Source of the DNA: Caballeronia jiangsuensis
GTDB taxonomy: Bacteria > Pseudomonadota > Gammaproteobacteria > Burkholderiales > Burkholderiaceae
DNA length: 64,000 nt
Assembly: GCA_000648925.1 (NCBI GenBank)
Contig: JFHF01000007.1
Location: forward strand, 124,001-188,000
Reading direction: 5' to 3'
The notes beneath the pieces were generated by a model, which ran no database searches, had not been told where the DNA came from, and saw only the letters and a program-made list of their open reading frames with translations. How positions within the stretch are numbered: position 1 is the stretch's first letter; the number at the start of each line of letters is the position of its first letter. Below are positions 42,212 through 49,769 of the stretch, one piece after another. The position numbers and the translations under genes are program-made.

Positions 42212-43423
42212 TTACTGCGTGGGCATATCCATCTCTAGCACGGTCGACAGGAAGCTTGTGAAAGCCAGTTCGAGGGCCAGGGCGATGGCAGTACCGGACA
42301 CGATAAGAACGGGCACGAGTTCGCCATAAGGGAGTGGTCCGAGGTGCGCCTTGAACCAGACGTGAATTGAATAACCGACGCCCGACAAGCCGCATAGAAT
42401 CAGGAGCCCGGCAATGATGAGAATACGCTCGAGGGTGAGGGCGGCAGCCAGTCCTTTCATCCTGTAGTCCGCGGGTAACAGTCCCCTCAGCGCCCCGTAT
42501 CGGCGAGCAACGATCGAGAAGCCAATGCATTGGGTGCCGATGAGTACGGACAGGCATCCGACGACGACTGTATGAATGTCGAGCGATACATTAGGTGTGA
42601 TCTGCGCGGGACCGGGCAACGCAAGCAAAGTGAGCAGCAGACCTATGCCGGTGATCGCAATGCCCGGATAGAAGAAGAGCCATCGCGGGCAAAAAATAAG
42701 GAGAAAGCGAAGATGTCGCCAGCCATCTCGCCAGGTACGGAGATGCGGTGGGCGCGAGCGTCCGTCCTTGTTGAGCGTGGTTGGCACTTCCGCGATCCGA
42801 TAGCCGGCCAGCGCCGCCTTGACGACCATCTCGCTTGCGAATTCCATCCCTCGGGTGTTCAGTTCGAGCGAAAGCATGCTGTCGCGATTGAAGCCGCGCA
42901 AGCCGCAGTGAAAATCGCCGATAGGGATATTGAAGAACAGCCGGCCGATAAAGCTCAGCACCGGGTTGCCGAGATACCTGTGCAAAAACGGCATCGCACC
43001 AGGCGCAATGCCGCCTTTGAAGCGATTGCCCATGACGAGGTCATAACCTTGTCGAAGCTTCTCGACGAAATTTCCCAGGCGTTGGAAATCATAGCTGTCG
43101 TCCGAATCGCCCATGATCACGAACCGTCCCCGAGCCGCCGCGATGCCACGGCTCAACGCGGCGCCATAGCCGCGGACGGGAACACGCGTGACACGCGCCC
43201 CATGCGTTTCGGCAATCTCGATCGATCCGTCCGTGCTGCCGTTATCGGCGATCAACACTTCGCCGTCGATCTTGAAAGTGGCAAAGAATTCCTTCGCCTT
43301 GTCGATGCATAGAGCGAGCGTTTCCCTTTCGTTCAGGCAGGGCATCAGGATGGTCAATTCCATGGGGCCATCGACGCGCGAAGCGCCCGTTGCGATGACA
43401 GCGGTTTCGATACTGTTCCCCAT
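42212..43423 (-). CDS. Family 2 glycosyltransferase with C-terminal membrane domain (DPM1/GtrB-like)
   Basis: A 403-residue GT2. The GT-A domain (about residues 20-250) starts M-E-L-T-I-L-M-P-C-L-N-E-R-E-T-L. It has the nucleotide-binding D-N-G-S-T-D-G-S and D-x-D-like M-G-D-S-D-D-S-Y motifs. Three or four membrane segments follow. This is the layout of polyprenyl-phosphate glycosyltransferases. ATG 43423 has a good site (GGAGAGTGCGA); an in-frame start 27 nt upstream would put this site inside the gene. It is first in the four-gene operon. Confidence 0.85.
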   Translation of the reverse strand: MGNSIETAVIATGASRVDGPMELTILMPCLNERETLALCIDKAKEFFATFKIDGEVLIADNGSTDGSIEIAETHGARVTRVPVRGYGAALSRGIAAARGRFVIMGDSDDSYDFQRLGNFVEKLRQGYDLVMGNRFKGGIAPGAMPFLHRYLGNPVLSFIGRLFFNIPIGDFHCGLRGFNRDSMLSLELNTRGMEFASEMVVKAALAGYRIAEVPTTLNKDGRSRPPHLRTWRDGWRHLRFLLIFCPRWLFFYPGIAITGIGLLLTLLALPGPAQITPNVSLDIHTVVVGCLSVLIGTQCIGFSIVARRYGALRGLLPADYRMKGLAAALTLERILIIAGLLILCGLSGVGYSIHVWFKAHLGPLPYGELVPVLIVSGTAIALALELAFTSFLSTVLEMDMPTQ

Positions 43424-43987
43424 TCGCACTCTCCGGTAACTCCGATGCAACGTGACTCATTCATCGCTGTCGACGGCGTCGCTTCGAGAAATAAAGAGTC
43501 TTGCCCGAACTCCGAACTGCCCATGCTGCAGATACTTTTATAGCGATGGCTTTTCCGCGTCGTTTCGCCGGCATCCCGCGCAGCACGGATGTCTTGCCGA
43601 TCACGGATACGACATGCGGGATCATAGTCGTGCGTGATTGGGCTATTGAAGGTCTTGGCTGAAAGCGGCAAGCGTTTGACTGATGCCTGAAAGGCGGCGG
43701 GTTTCGAGCCTTCGGAACGCGAGCCGCCGTGCGCCTGCGTGTCGGCGCAAGGGTCGCGATTATGTGAAGGCTTAAGTTTGTCCCGCTTGCGCGGGACGTC
43801 CGAGCAACGATCAGAGGGATTCGGATCGTTGTGGCTTTGGCGTATGAACCGGGGTCGCCGTCCGGAATCGACCGGCGGGCGAGGGGAAAAGGCGCAATGA
43901 CGCTCGTACTGCGATCTTCGGCAGCCGGTCAGTCGCGGTCAGTTTCCCGTATTAGAAACGAGCTATTCGAATGACTGAGAATAACGC
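43424..43987. other. Intergenic region upstream of the glycosyltransferase operon
   Basis: In this 564-bp gap no gene is supported. A perfect hairpin is present: GTCCCGC (43780-43786), TTGC loop, GCGGGAC (43791-43797), with no U-tract. Base composition is more AT-rich near both ends, consistent with a promoter for the GT2 operon on the right edge of that gene and a terminator region for the small gene at 43988. Confidence 0.45.
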
Positions 43988-44272
43988 TCACATATCGGCG
44001 ACAGACGAACCTTCCACCTTTCCATCGACGATATCTTCACCGCGTTGACGAGCGGCGCGCCGGGCGATTCCGAAGTCCACAAACACATCTTGCCGATCGA
44101 GCTTGAATACGCGGCTCGTGCCAGCCTCGCCCGATATCTCCGGGCGACAGATGCGAATCGCGACATCGTAGCCTTCGTCGTAGCGAGAATGTCTGTCGAA
44201 GCGGCTGAATGCCCGCGAGAACACGAGAGGATGAAGTTCGAAGCCCTTGTAAAGAGGCGGGAATGCTGGCAT
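43988..44272 (-). CDS. Small hypothetical protein (94 aa)
   Basis: A 94-residue protein beginning M-P-A-F-P-P-L-Y-K-G-F-E-L-H-P-L. Later blocks (Y-D-E-G-Y-D-V-A-I-R-I, S-R-V-F-K-L, F-V-D-F-G-I-A-R-R-A-A, I-V-D-G-K-V) read like a real small conserved protein of Burkholderiaceae. A strong ribosome site (GGAGAC) precedes the start. No function is known. An overlapping frame on the same strand (43963-44346) has no such support. Confidence 0.65.
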   Translation of the reverse strand: MPAFPPLYKGFELHPLVFSRAFSRFDRHSRYDEGYDVAIRICRPEISGEAGTSRVFKLDRQDVFVDFGIARRAARQRGEDIVDGKVEGSSVADM

Positions 44273-44375
44273 GAACGTCTCCTCGAGAATGAAGGACCAC
44301 TATACCCGCAAAGCCCGCCGGGAGCGAGGAACGAGCAGTCAGACAAATCGCTTCCGCGCCGCGGGCCGAAAGATC

Positions 44376-44404
44376 TTGACGGTTTTCGAGGCGAGGCGTA
44401 CTTT
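44376..44404 (+). promoter_or_regulatory. Promoter of the cold-shock gene
   Basis: TTGACG (44376-44381), a 17-bp spacer and TACTTT (44399-44404) match a sigma-70 promoter well. This gives a leader of roughly 135-140 nt before ATG 44548. The leader contains a hairpin, GGGACC (44498-44503) with GGTCCC (44512-44517). Long structured leaders are typical of cold-shock genes. Confidence 0.65.
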
Positions 44405-44547
44405 TCTTAATGAAGTCTTCAAGAAGCGCGATTGCTGCTCATCATTGACCGCAGCCTGCGGTGTTCGTTGTCCTCTCCCTCCTTGATCCTTTGTTCCGGG
44501 ACCCCTCTCGCGGTCCCATTTGTTCGTTCATCTTCAGGAGAGTTTCA

Positions 44548-44751
44548 ATGGATACCGGCACCGTCAAGTGGTTCAACGACAGTAAGGGTTTTGGGTTTAT
44601 CACGCCCGACAGCGGCGGCGATGACCTGTTCGCGCATTTCTCTGAGATTCGCGCCGAAGGGTTCAAGACGCTCGCGGAAAATCAGAAAGTCAGCTATGAA
44701 ACGAAGAGCGGTCCCAAGGGTCTGCAGGCCGCGAACATCACGCCGATCTAA
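44548..44751 (+). CDS. Cold-shock protein (CspA family)
   Basis: A 67-residue single cold-shock domain. RNP1 (K-G-F-G-F-I) and RNP2 (D-L-F-A-H-F) nucleic-acid motifs are intact, and the start [10 protein letters not shown] is standard. It binds single-stranded RNA and DNA and acts as an RNA chaperone in the cytoplasm. The ribosome site AGGAGAG lies 7 nt before the ATG. It is expressed from its own promoter with a long leader and closed by a strong palindromic terminator. Confidence 0.97.
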   Translation: MDTGTVKWFNDSKGFGFITPDSGGDDLFAHFSEIRAEGFKTLAENQKVSYETKSGPKGLQAANITPI

Positions 44752-44760
44752 GTAGCCTTG

Positions 44761-44794
44761 CTGCCGGTTCCGCATGCGGAACCGGCAGTTTCGT
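44761..44794 (+). terminator. Terminator of the cold-shock gene
   Basis: A perfect 28-nt palindrome at 44761-44788 (12-bp stem, core CCGCATGCGG) is followed by TTTCGT. It begins 10 nt after the stop codon. The tract is short, but stem strength and position support termination. Confidence 0.8.
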
Positions 44795-44953
44795 ATCTGG
44801 ATCAATCAAATTTCGTTCAGGTACTGCCTACGCAATAAATAGCATGCCTGATCATTTCGATGCATTGAACGCAAATGCCCGAGCCCCAGCGACACGAGCA
44901 CGGGTCGTAGCTTCATCGCGTGGTACGATGGCTCACCACTACTGGAGTTCTCG

Positions 44954-45172
44954 ATGTCACGCATGTTGAAAGTTGGAAACCATGAATTCCATGTTGTGGT
45001 TCAACCGCTTGCTGCCGGTGGCTTCACCTACGCATGTGTCGATGTAGATTTGAGTAGTTCGAACGTCAGCGAGATCCGCTATGACAGTCATCTTCGCTTC
45101 GAGACCGAGGACGAGGCCTATGAAGGCGGCTCGGCTCACGCGCGACGCCAGGCGGTGAGAATAAGGCGTTAG
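44954..45172 (+). CDS. Small hypothetical protein (72 aa)
   Basis: A 72-residue protein with the ribosome site GGAG. The layout (V-G-N-H-E-F-H-V-V-V-Q-P-L-A-A-G-G-F then R-F-E-T-E-D-E-A-Y-E-G-G) is a beta-rich start and a helical basic end. It has the same length and a similar pattern to the protein at 27017-27235. The function is unknown; the family seems to be a small conserved protein of beta-proteobacteria. Confidence 0.6.
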   Translation: MSRMLKVGNHEFHVVVQPLAAGGFTYACVDVDLSSSNVSEIRYDSHLRFETEDEAYEGGSAHARRQAVRIRR

Positions 45173-45311
45173 CCATCGCCGGCATCACGTCTCCGTCGTA
45201 TCGCCATTGCGCGACAGTCAAAGGGCCGGACTTGCTTTTACAAATGATGTCTCGCAAGCGCACGAGACGACGCGTAACCTGTTTGCTTGCATCGACGACG
45301 CGGAGGTCGCC

Positions 45312-45734
45312 ATGTGGAACTGCAAGCACTGCAAAGTCGATGTATCCCGGCACAATGCGCATCCAGCCATCGATAGCCTCGGAATTTACTTCGTATGCCC
45401 GGGCTGCTTCGAACGTAATCCGTTGACCGGATCGAAAAGAGGCGGCGTTCGTTTGCAGCAATCCACTGCTCCCGACGCTCTGTCTTTGAATCGTCCTTTC
45501 CTGCGTTCAGACGGCGATCTTTTCTTCTGTCAGACCATCCAGAACAGGCGCTTGCAGGTCCAGGTCACGCGCGAATGCCTTGACCGTGTCTTCGGTTCGG
45601 ACGGGTCTGTGTCGCAGGACAGCGAAGTCCTGCGTGTGAACCTGAACCACATCGTCGGGATAGCGACTCAGAAACAGAGGGACGGCTCCCGCTCACCAAT
45701 CAAAGTGCTTTGCGCCGACTTCGGGCTCGTCTGA
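45312..45734 (+). CDS. Zinc-ribbon plus DUF1488-like protein
   Basis: A 140-residue protein. The N-terminus has two CxxC knuckles, C-K-H-C (about 4-7) and C-P-G-C (about 29-32), which would bind zinc. The second half (L-F-F-C-Q-T-I-Q-N-R-R-L-Q-V-Q-V-T-R-E-C-L) resembles the small DUF1488 domain common in Burkholderia. ATG 45312 follows GGAG and begins right at the zinc ribbon. A longer in-frame extension from 45207 is not conserved-looking. No role is known; nucleic-acid binding is possible. Confidence 0.6.
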   Translation: MWNCKHCKVDVSRHNAHPAIDSLGIYFVCPGCFERNPLTGSKRGGVRLQQSTAPDALSLNRPFLRSDGDLFFCQTIQNRRLQVQVTRECLDRVFGSDGSVSQDSEVLRVNLNHIVGIATQKQRDGSRSPIKVLCADFGLV

Positions 45735-45837
45735 TACGTGTTCGACCGCCAGCCGCGCATGTCGCCGAAATAGTCAGAATTCCAAAATAAATACGACGCC
45801 GCGATACCTCGTCGGAGTGAAACTTCGAGGCAATCTA

Positions 45838-46020
45838 GTCCGTCGGTGAGACATAGCGCCACTTCGCGGCGTTGACGTCGATGCGCGCATCGTTCTCAAG
45901 CCGCTTTTCTGCGCGGTCGGACTCTGCCTGCCGCAGCGCTTCTACGCGAGCTTTTTGAGTTGCCGTCAGGTCCTGCTTTCGAAACGGTGCGGCGGTGTCG
46001 GTCGGGATTCGCTTCAGCAT
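45838..46020 (-). CDS. Small hypothetical protein (60 aa)
   Basis: A roughly 60-residue charged helical protein (M-L-K-R-I-P-T-D-T then T-Q-K-A-R-V-E-A-L-R-Q-A-E-S). The composition is protein-like, with Ala, Arg and Glu in heptad-like spacing. The ribosome site is weak (GGACATCAAC), and the reading frame extends upstream. It may be a small cytoplasmic protein. No family was recognised, so confidence is low. Confidence 0.45.
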
Positions 46021-46258
46021 GTTGATGTCCGCAAAAAAGGAAGGTCGGTGAAGGGCAGCCACGCGAGCGTGCGCCGCATGGCGAAACAAAGCAAGAACAA
46101 TCGTCAGACTTCGACGGGGCGACGCATCGGGAAATTCGCGGGCGCGCGTCTCGACGCTCGTCGTCGAGCCAATTAAATAGATCGCGACAGCAATTAAAAA
46201 TGCGCTCAGAATAGGCTAATTAGCGGCCCATTCCGTGGCCGCCACTCAGGGGCGAGAA

Positions 46259-46399
46259 ATGGCAAAGGGTCAAATGCGAAGTAATCGCGAGGCAAAGAAG
46301 CCCAAACAAGCCAAAAAATTGTCGACGCCAGTCGCCGATCCATTCAAGATCCCGGTTCCCAAGACTACGGGGTCAACCAGCGCCGCCAAAAAGAAATAA
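46259..46399 (+). CDS. Small lysine-rich conserved protein (46 aa)
   Basis: A 46-residue frame starts M-A-K-G-Q-M-R-S-N-R-E-A-K-K-P-K and ends in A-A-K-K-K. It matches from memory a very small basic protein widespread in Burkholderia and relatives, with a proline-rich middle (P-F-K-I-P-V-P-K). A purine-rich site (AGGGGCG) precedes the ATG. It is likely intrinsically disordered. The function is unknown; a nucleic-acid or ribosome-associated role is only a guess from charge. Confidence 0.65.
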   Translation: MAKGQMRSNREAKKPKQAKKLSTPVADPFKIPVPKTTGSTSAAKKK

Positions 46400-46583
46400 C
46401 CGATTGCCGCCATGCATTGCATGGTCGTGTTCGTGAGTCAGTCTTACTTCATGCCTGGCTTTTCATTCGATGTTCGGATTATTTGACGCGCTTCCGAGTC
46501 TCGGTTGACTCATTCGCGCATTTCCGCGCGGATTAACCCTTTGGGAGCGAAATGGTGATCCAGTCTCTCCACGGCGTGCCGCA

Positions 46584-47456
46584 ATGAGCGGCCCGCAACG
46601 TCTTACCGTGCGCCATCAAAGTGCATATCGCTATTCCGAGCCGGTGCGCTTCGGAGAGCATCGCATGATGTTTCGCCCGCGTGCGAGTCATGATCTGCGT
46701 CTTCTGAGTACGCAGTTGATGATCAGCCCGACGCCCGATCGCCTGCATTGGCTGCATGACGTATTCGACAATTCGGTCGCAATTGCGACGTTTTCGGGCG
46801 AGGCGTCCGAATTGATCTTCAGAAGCGAGGTGACGCTCGAACACTACGAAGCGCCATTGCCCGATTATTCGCTGGAAGGGTATGCATCGAAGTGGCCATT
46901 CGCTTACACCAGCGAGGAAGCGTCGAATCTCGTGAACGCGCGAAGCCGGCCGATTCTTACCGGCGAAGTGGACGCATGGGCGCGACGTTTTATCGGACCG
47001 GGCGGTTCGACCGAAACGATGACCTTGCTGCGCAGCATGACGCTCGAGATCAAGAACAGCTTCACCTACGTGCGGCGAGTCGAGAAGGGCGTCAATCAAC
47101 CCGCCGAGACGCTGCGGCTGGGAAGCGGCAGTTGCAGGGATTTCGCGGTGCTCATGATGGATGCGGTCCGATCGCTGGGCCTGGCAGCCCGGTTCGTCAG
47201 CGGCTATATCTTCGTGCCGAACCACGACGCGACGCTGGGCGGCGGCGCGACGCACGCTTGGTTGCAGATCTATCTTCCCGGTGCCGGCTGGGTCGATTTC
47301 GATCCGACCAACAGCATCATCGGCAACCGGAATCTGATTCGTGTAGCCGTAGCCTGGAATTCCGATCAGGCGCTGCCGCTCTGGGGAACGTGGCACGGCG
47401 CGATGCATTCGTTCCGGAGTCTCGACGTAGACGTGAGCGTCACCGAAGACAACTGA
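46584..47456 (+). CDS. Transglutaminase-like cysteine peptidase family protein
   Basis: A 290-residue protein with the bacterial transglutaminase N-terminal region (R-L-T-V-R-H-Q-S-A-Y-R-Y-S-E-P-V) and a transglutaminase-like core. The likely catalytic Cys is in G-S-C-R-D-F-A, His in A-T-H-A-W-L-Q and Asp in W-V-D-F-D-P-T. No signal peptide is seen, so it is probably cytoplasmic. Such proteins may hydrolyse amide bonds; the substrate is unknown. A second family member follows after 54 bp. Confidence 0.85.
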   Translation: MSGPQRLTVRHQSAYRYSEPVRFGEHRMMFRPRASHDLRLLSTQLMISPTPDRLHWLHDVFDNSVAIATFSGEASELIFRSEVTLEHYEAPLPDYSLEGYASKWPFAYTSEEASNLVNARSRPILTGEVDAWARRFIGPGGSTETMTLLRSMTLEIKNSFTYVRRVEKGVNQPAETLRLGSGSCRDFAVLMMDAVRSLGLAARFVSGYIFVPNHDATLGGGATHAWLQIYLPGAGWVDFDPTNSIIGNRNLIRVAVAWNSDQALPLWGTWHGAMHSFRSLDVDVSVTEDN

Positions 47457-47510
47457 TGGAGACATCTTTGCGCCGCGCGCCCCATGACTTCTCAATGCAA
47501 GGATGATTCG

Positions 47511-48314
47511 ATGAAACTCCGCGTGGGCTATGAACTGATCTACGAGTGTCCGCAGCCGACCCCGATGATGCTGATGTTGAACACGCACTTCTCCCGCGCG
47601 CAGGATGTGCTGTCCGGCGATCTGCTGGTGGTCGATCCACCCGTGCCGATCACGCAGTATCGCGACAGCTTCGGTAATCTGTGCAGTCGTATCGTCGCAC
47701 CGGCGGGGCTGATCTCGCTGTCCACCAGCGCATTGCTCGAAATCTCCGACCAGCCCGAGACGCGCGAACCGCTCGGGCATCAGCATCCCGTCGAGACGCT
47801 GCCGGATGAATGTCTGGTGTTTCTGCTCGGCAGCCGATATTGCGAAACCGATCTCTTGTCCGCCATCGCGTGGAAACTGTTCGCCGCGACTGCCCCGGGG
47901 CGTGACCGGGTGCAGGCGATCTGCGACTACGTGCATGGCCACATCAAGTTTGGATACGGATTCGCTCGACCGACCAAGACCGCGTTCGAGGCGTTCGAGG
48001 AAGGCGAGGGCGTTTGTCGCGACTTCGCTCATCTGGCCGTTGCGCTGTGCCGCGCGATGAATATTCCGGCGCGCTATTGCACCGGCTATATCAGCGATGT
48101 CGGCGTGCCACCGCCCTATAGCGCGATGGATTTCGCGGCATGGTTCGAAGCCTACGTGGGCGATTCATGGCAGACCTTCGACCCGCGCAACAACGTGCCG
48201 CGTACCGGCCGCGTGCTGATGGCGCGAGGTCGCGATGCCGCCGATGTCGCCATCAGCAATACCTTCGGTCCGACCGAACTGATCAAGTTCGATATCCACT
48301 GCGCGCCTGTGTGA
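47511..48314 (+). CDS. Second transglutaminase-like protein
   Basis: A 267-residue transglutaminase-like protein of a different subgroup, starting M-K-L-R-V-G-Y-E-L-I-Y-E-C-P-Q-P-T-P. The catalytic-type Cys is in G-V-C-R-D-F-A-H-L-A. The usual His in A-W-F-E-A-Y appears replaced: the block reads M-D-F-A-A-W-F-E-A-Y, with Asp three residues before Trp. The Asp in F-D-P-R-N-N is kept. Catalysis may therefore differ. ATG 47511 has the site AAGGA. It ends 48 bp before the convergent LacI gene. Confidence 0.82.
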   Translation: MKLRVGYELIYECPQPTPMMLMLNTHFSRAQDVLSGDLLVVDPPVPITQYRDSFGNLCSRIVAPAGLISLSTSALLEISDQPETREPLGHQHPVETLPDECLVFLLGSRYCETDLLSAIAWKLFAATAPGRDRVQAICDYVHGHIKFGYGFARPTKTAFEAFEEGEGVCRDFAHLAVALCRAMNIPARYCTGYISDVGVPPPYSAMDFAAWFEAYVGDSWQTFDPRNNVPRTGRVLMARGRDAADVAISNTFGPTELIKFDIHCAPV

Positions 48315-48362
48315 GTCCGAACGGGCTGCATCGAACGCAACGCAGCGCGCGCATCGGTTCCT

Positions 48363-49451
48363 TCACGACGCCCGGGCTGCACGCTTGCGGCCGGCCTGCT
48401 TGCCTCGGACGGCTTGCGTGGCGTCTGCTGCATCGATCGCATGCTCGCTTGATTCACGGATGATGAGTTCCGGCACCGCAAAGAATTGCTTTGCCGGACC
48501 ATCCGTCACAGCGCCTTCGACCAACCTCGAAAGAAGGGTCTCGCTCGCGAGCGCGCCGAGCTTGTCGGAGCCTGCCGAGAGCGTCGTAAGCGGTGGATTC
48601 GTATGTTCGGCCGCCACGATGTTGTCGCAACCCACAACCGCCAGGTCCTTGCCCGCACGCTTGCCCATCCGATCGAGTTCATGCAGCACGCCGATCGCGA
48701 CCTGGTCGTTGTAGCAGAGCACTGCCGTGGGACGGAGCGCCATGTCGAAGATCGCGCGCACCGCTTTCTGGCCGCCCTGTGGCGTGAGCTCGACGTCGAT
48801 CGTCCACTCGTCGGCAACAGGAAGCGCGTGCTTCTTCATCGTCGAGAGATAGCCCTCGCGACGCTGACTAGCCACCGCGTAGCCTTTGCGATTCCCTGCG
48901 AACGCGATGCGCGTATGTCCCTGAGCGATCAGATGCGCAGTGGCGAGCGCGAAGCCGAAAGCGTTATCGACGCCTACGGTATCGACGTCGTCGCCCATCG
49001 GACGCATCACGAGCACGAGCGGGATTCCCCACGATCGAATCTCCGCCGGAAGCGCATCGTCGGTCCCGAGCGCGGGCGACATGATCAAGCCGGCGACATT
49101 CTGTTCCCGCATCGAGCGCAGCACGCGAGTTTGCGTTGCGACGCTTTCGGCCGTATGCGCCATCAACGTGGTGTAACCAGCCTCGGCGAGCACGCGTTCG
49201 ATCGCCACCAGCAACTCGACGAAGAAGGGGTTCGTCAGGTCGTTGATGACCATGCCGATCGTAGCGCTGCGTCGACCGCGCAACGCCGCGGCGCCCCGGT
49301 TGTACACGTACCCGAGCTGGCGCGCGGCCTGTCGCACCTTTTCCGCGGTGTCTGCCGGGATGCGCGGATTCTCCTGCAACACCAGCGACACGGTCGATTT
49401 CGACACGCCCGCGGTTCTGGCGATGTCGAGGATGGTTGGATTGCTTTTCAT
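48363..49451 (-). CDS. LacI family transcriptional repressor of module 2
   Basis: A 362-residue LacI-type repressor. The helix-turn-helix reads I-L-D-I-A-R-T-A-G-V-S-K-S-T-V-S-L-V-L-Q, and the hinge continues R-G-R-R-S-A-T-I-G. The effector domain has L-T-N-P-F-F-V-E-L and C-D-N-I-V-A-A-E. ATG 49451 starts M-K-S-N-P-T-I; longer in-frame starts run into the operator at 49502. Four similar dyads (T-GGAACG-A/T-TCCA) lie between this gene and the divergent operon, so it most likely represses both itself and module 2 until a sugar-like effector binds. Confidence 0.92.
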   Translation of the reverse strand: MKSNPTILDIARTAGVSKSTVSLVLQENPRIPADTAEKVRQAARQLGYVYNRGAAALRGRRSATIGMVINDLTNPFFVELLVAIERVLAEAGYTTLMAHTAESVATQTRVLRSMREQNVAGLIMSPALGTDDALPAEIRSWGIPLVLVMRPMGDDVDTVGVDNAFGFALATAHLIAQGHTRIAFAGNRKGYAVASQRREGYLSTMKKHALPVADEWTIDVELTPQGGQKAVRAIFDMALRPTAVLCYNDQVAIGVLHELDRMGKRAGKDLAVVGCDNIVAAEHTNPPLTTLSAGSDKLGALASETLLSRLVEGAVTDGPAKQFFAVPELIIRESSEHAIDAADATQAVRGKQAGRKRAARAS

Positions 49452-49501
49452 GTGGGACGCGCTCGGGAACGGCTTGCTCACCGGAAGATTATCACCGTCG
49501 C

Positions 49502-49513
49502 TAGAACGTTCCA
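49502..49513. promoter_or_regulatory. LacI operator copy 1 (TAGAACGTTCCA)
   Basis: The dyad TAGAACGTTCCA has the CG centre usual for LacI-family operators. It lies 51 bp upstream of the LacI start codon, so it would mediate self-repression. It matches the other three copies at 10 or 11 of 12 positions. Confidence 0.7.
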
Positions 49514-49580
49514 CTGAATTTTTAAATCGTCGGATGTTTTGCGTACTCAGCGCTCGGCGGTGATCAGGGTTCGTCTCTAG

Positions 49581-49609
49581 TTGACTCGCTGAGACCTGCG
49601 AACTACATT
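49581..49609 (+). promoter_or_regulatory. Promoter of the module 2 operon
   Basis: TTGACT (49581-49586), a 17-bp spacer and TACATT (49604-49609) match a sigma-70 promoter well. The operator at 49613-49624 starts four bases after the -10 box, where a bound LacI protein would block initiation. Confidence 0.75.
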
Positions 49610-49612
49610 AAG

Positions 49613-49624
49613 TGGAACGATCCA
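49613..49624. promoter_or_regulatory. LacI operator copy 2 (TGGAACGATCCA)
   Basis: This dyad sits over the expected transcription start of module 2, within AGTGGAACGATCCACC. It is identical to copy 3 across 14 bases. This is the standard place for a LacI repressor operator. Confidence 0.85.
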
Positions 49625-49667
49625 CCACAAAGAACGGCGCGAGGCGCCGAATTTTTCAGCAGCTTAG

Positions 49668-49679
49668 TGGAACGATCCA
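49668..49679. promoter_or_regulatory. LacI operator copy 3 (TGGAACGATCCA)
   Basis: An exact repeat of copy 2, placed 55 bp downstream in the leader. It may support loop formation or block elongation. Confidence 0.8.
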
Positions 49680-49734
49680 CCAACGGTCACGATAGCCAGG
49701 AACGCGGGAAACGCGTTTTCTTTTCCGCCGTTAG

Positions 49735-49746
49735 TGGAACGTTCTA
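49735..49746. promoter_or_regulatory. LacI operator copy 4 (TGGAACGTTCTA)
   Basis: A fourth copy lies 67 bp after copy 3 and 23 bp before the first start codon of the operon. It differs slightly in the right half-site. Copies 1-4 span about 245 bp, a range suited to repressor looping. Confidence 0.75.
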
Positions 49747-49769
49747 CTCGACCGATACTGGAGACAGAC

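Noticed and set aside
43780-43797. Perfect GTCCCGC/GCGGGAC hairpin considered as a terminator
   Set aside because: No U-tract and no gene end close by on either strand, so it is kept only as a note.
43963-44346. An alternative minus-strand frame overlapping the 94-aa gene
   Set aside because: The 94-aa frame has a GGAGAC ribosome site and protein-like blocks; this one does not.
46078-46176. A 32-codon basic frame (M-A-K-Q-S-K-N-N-R) before the 46-aa gene
   Set aside because: It superficially resembles the neighbouring small basic protein but has no ribosome site and overlaps the antisense small gene's 5' end. Too weak to call.
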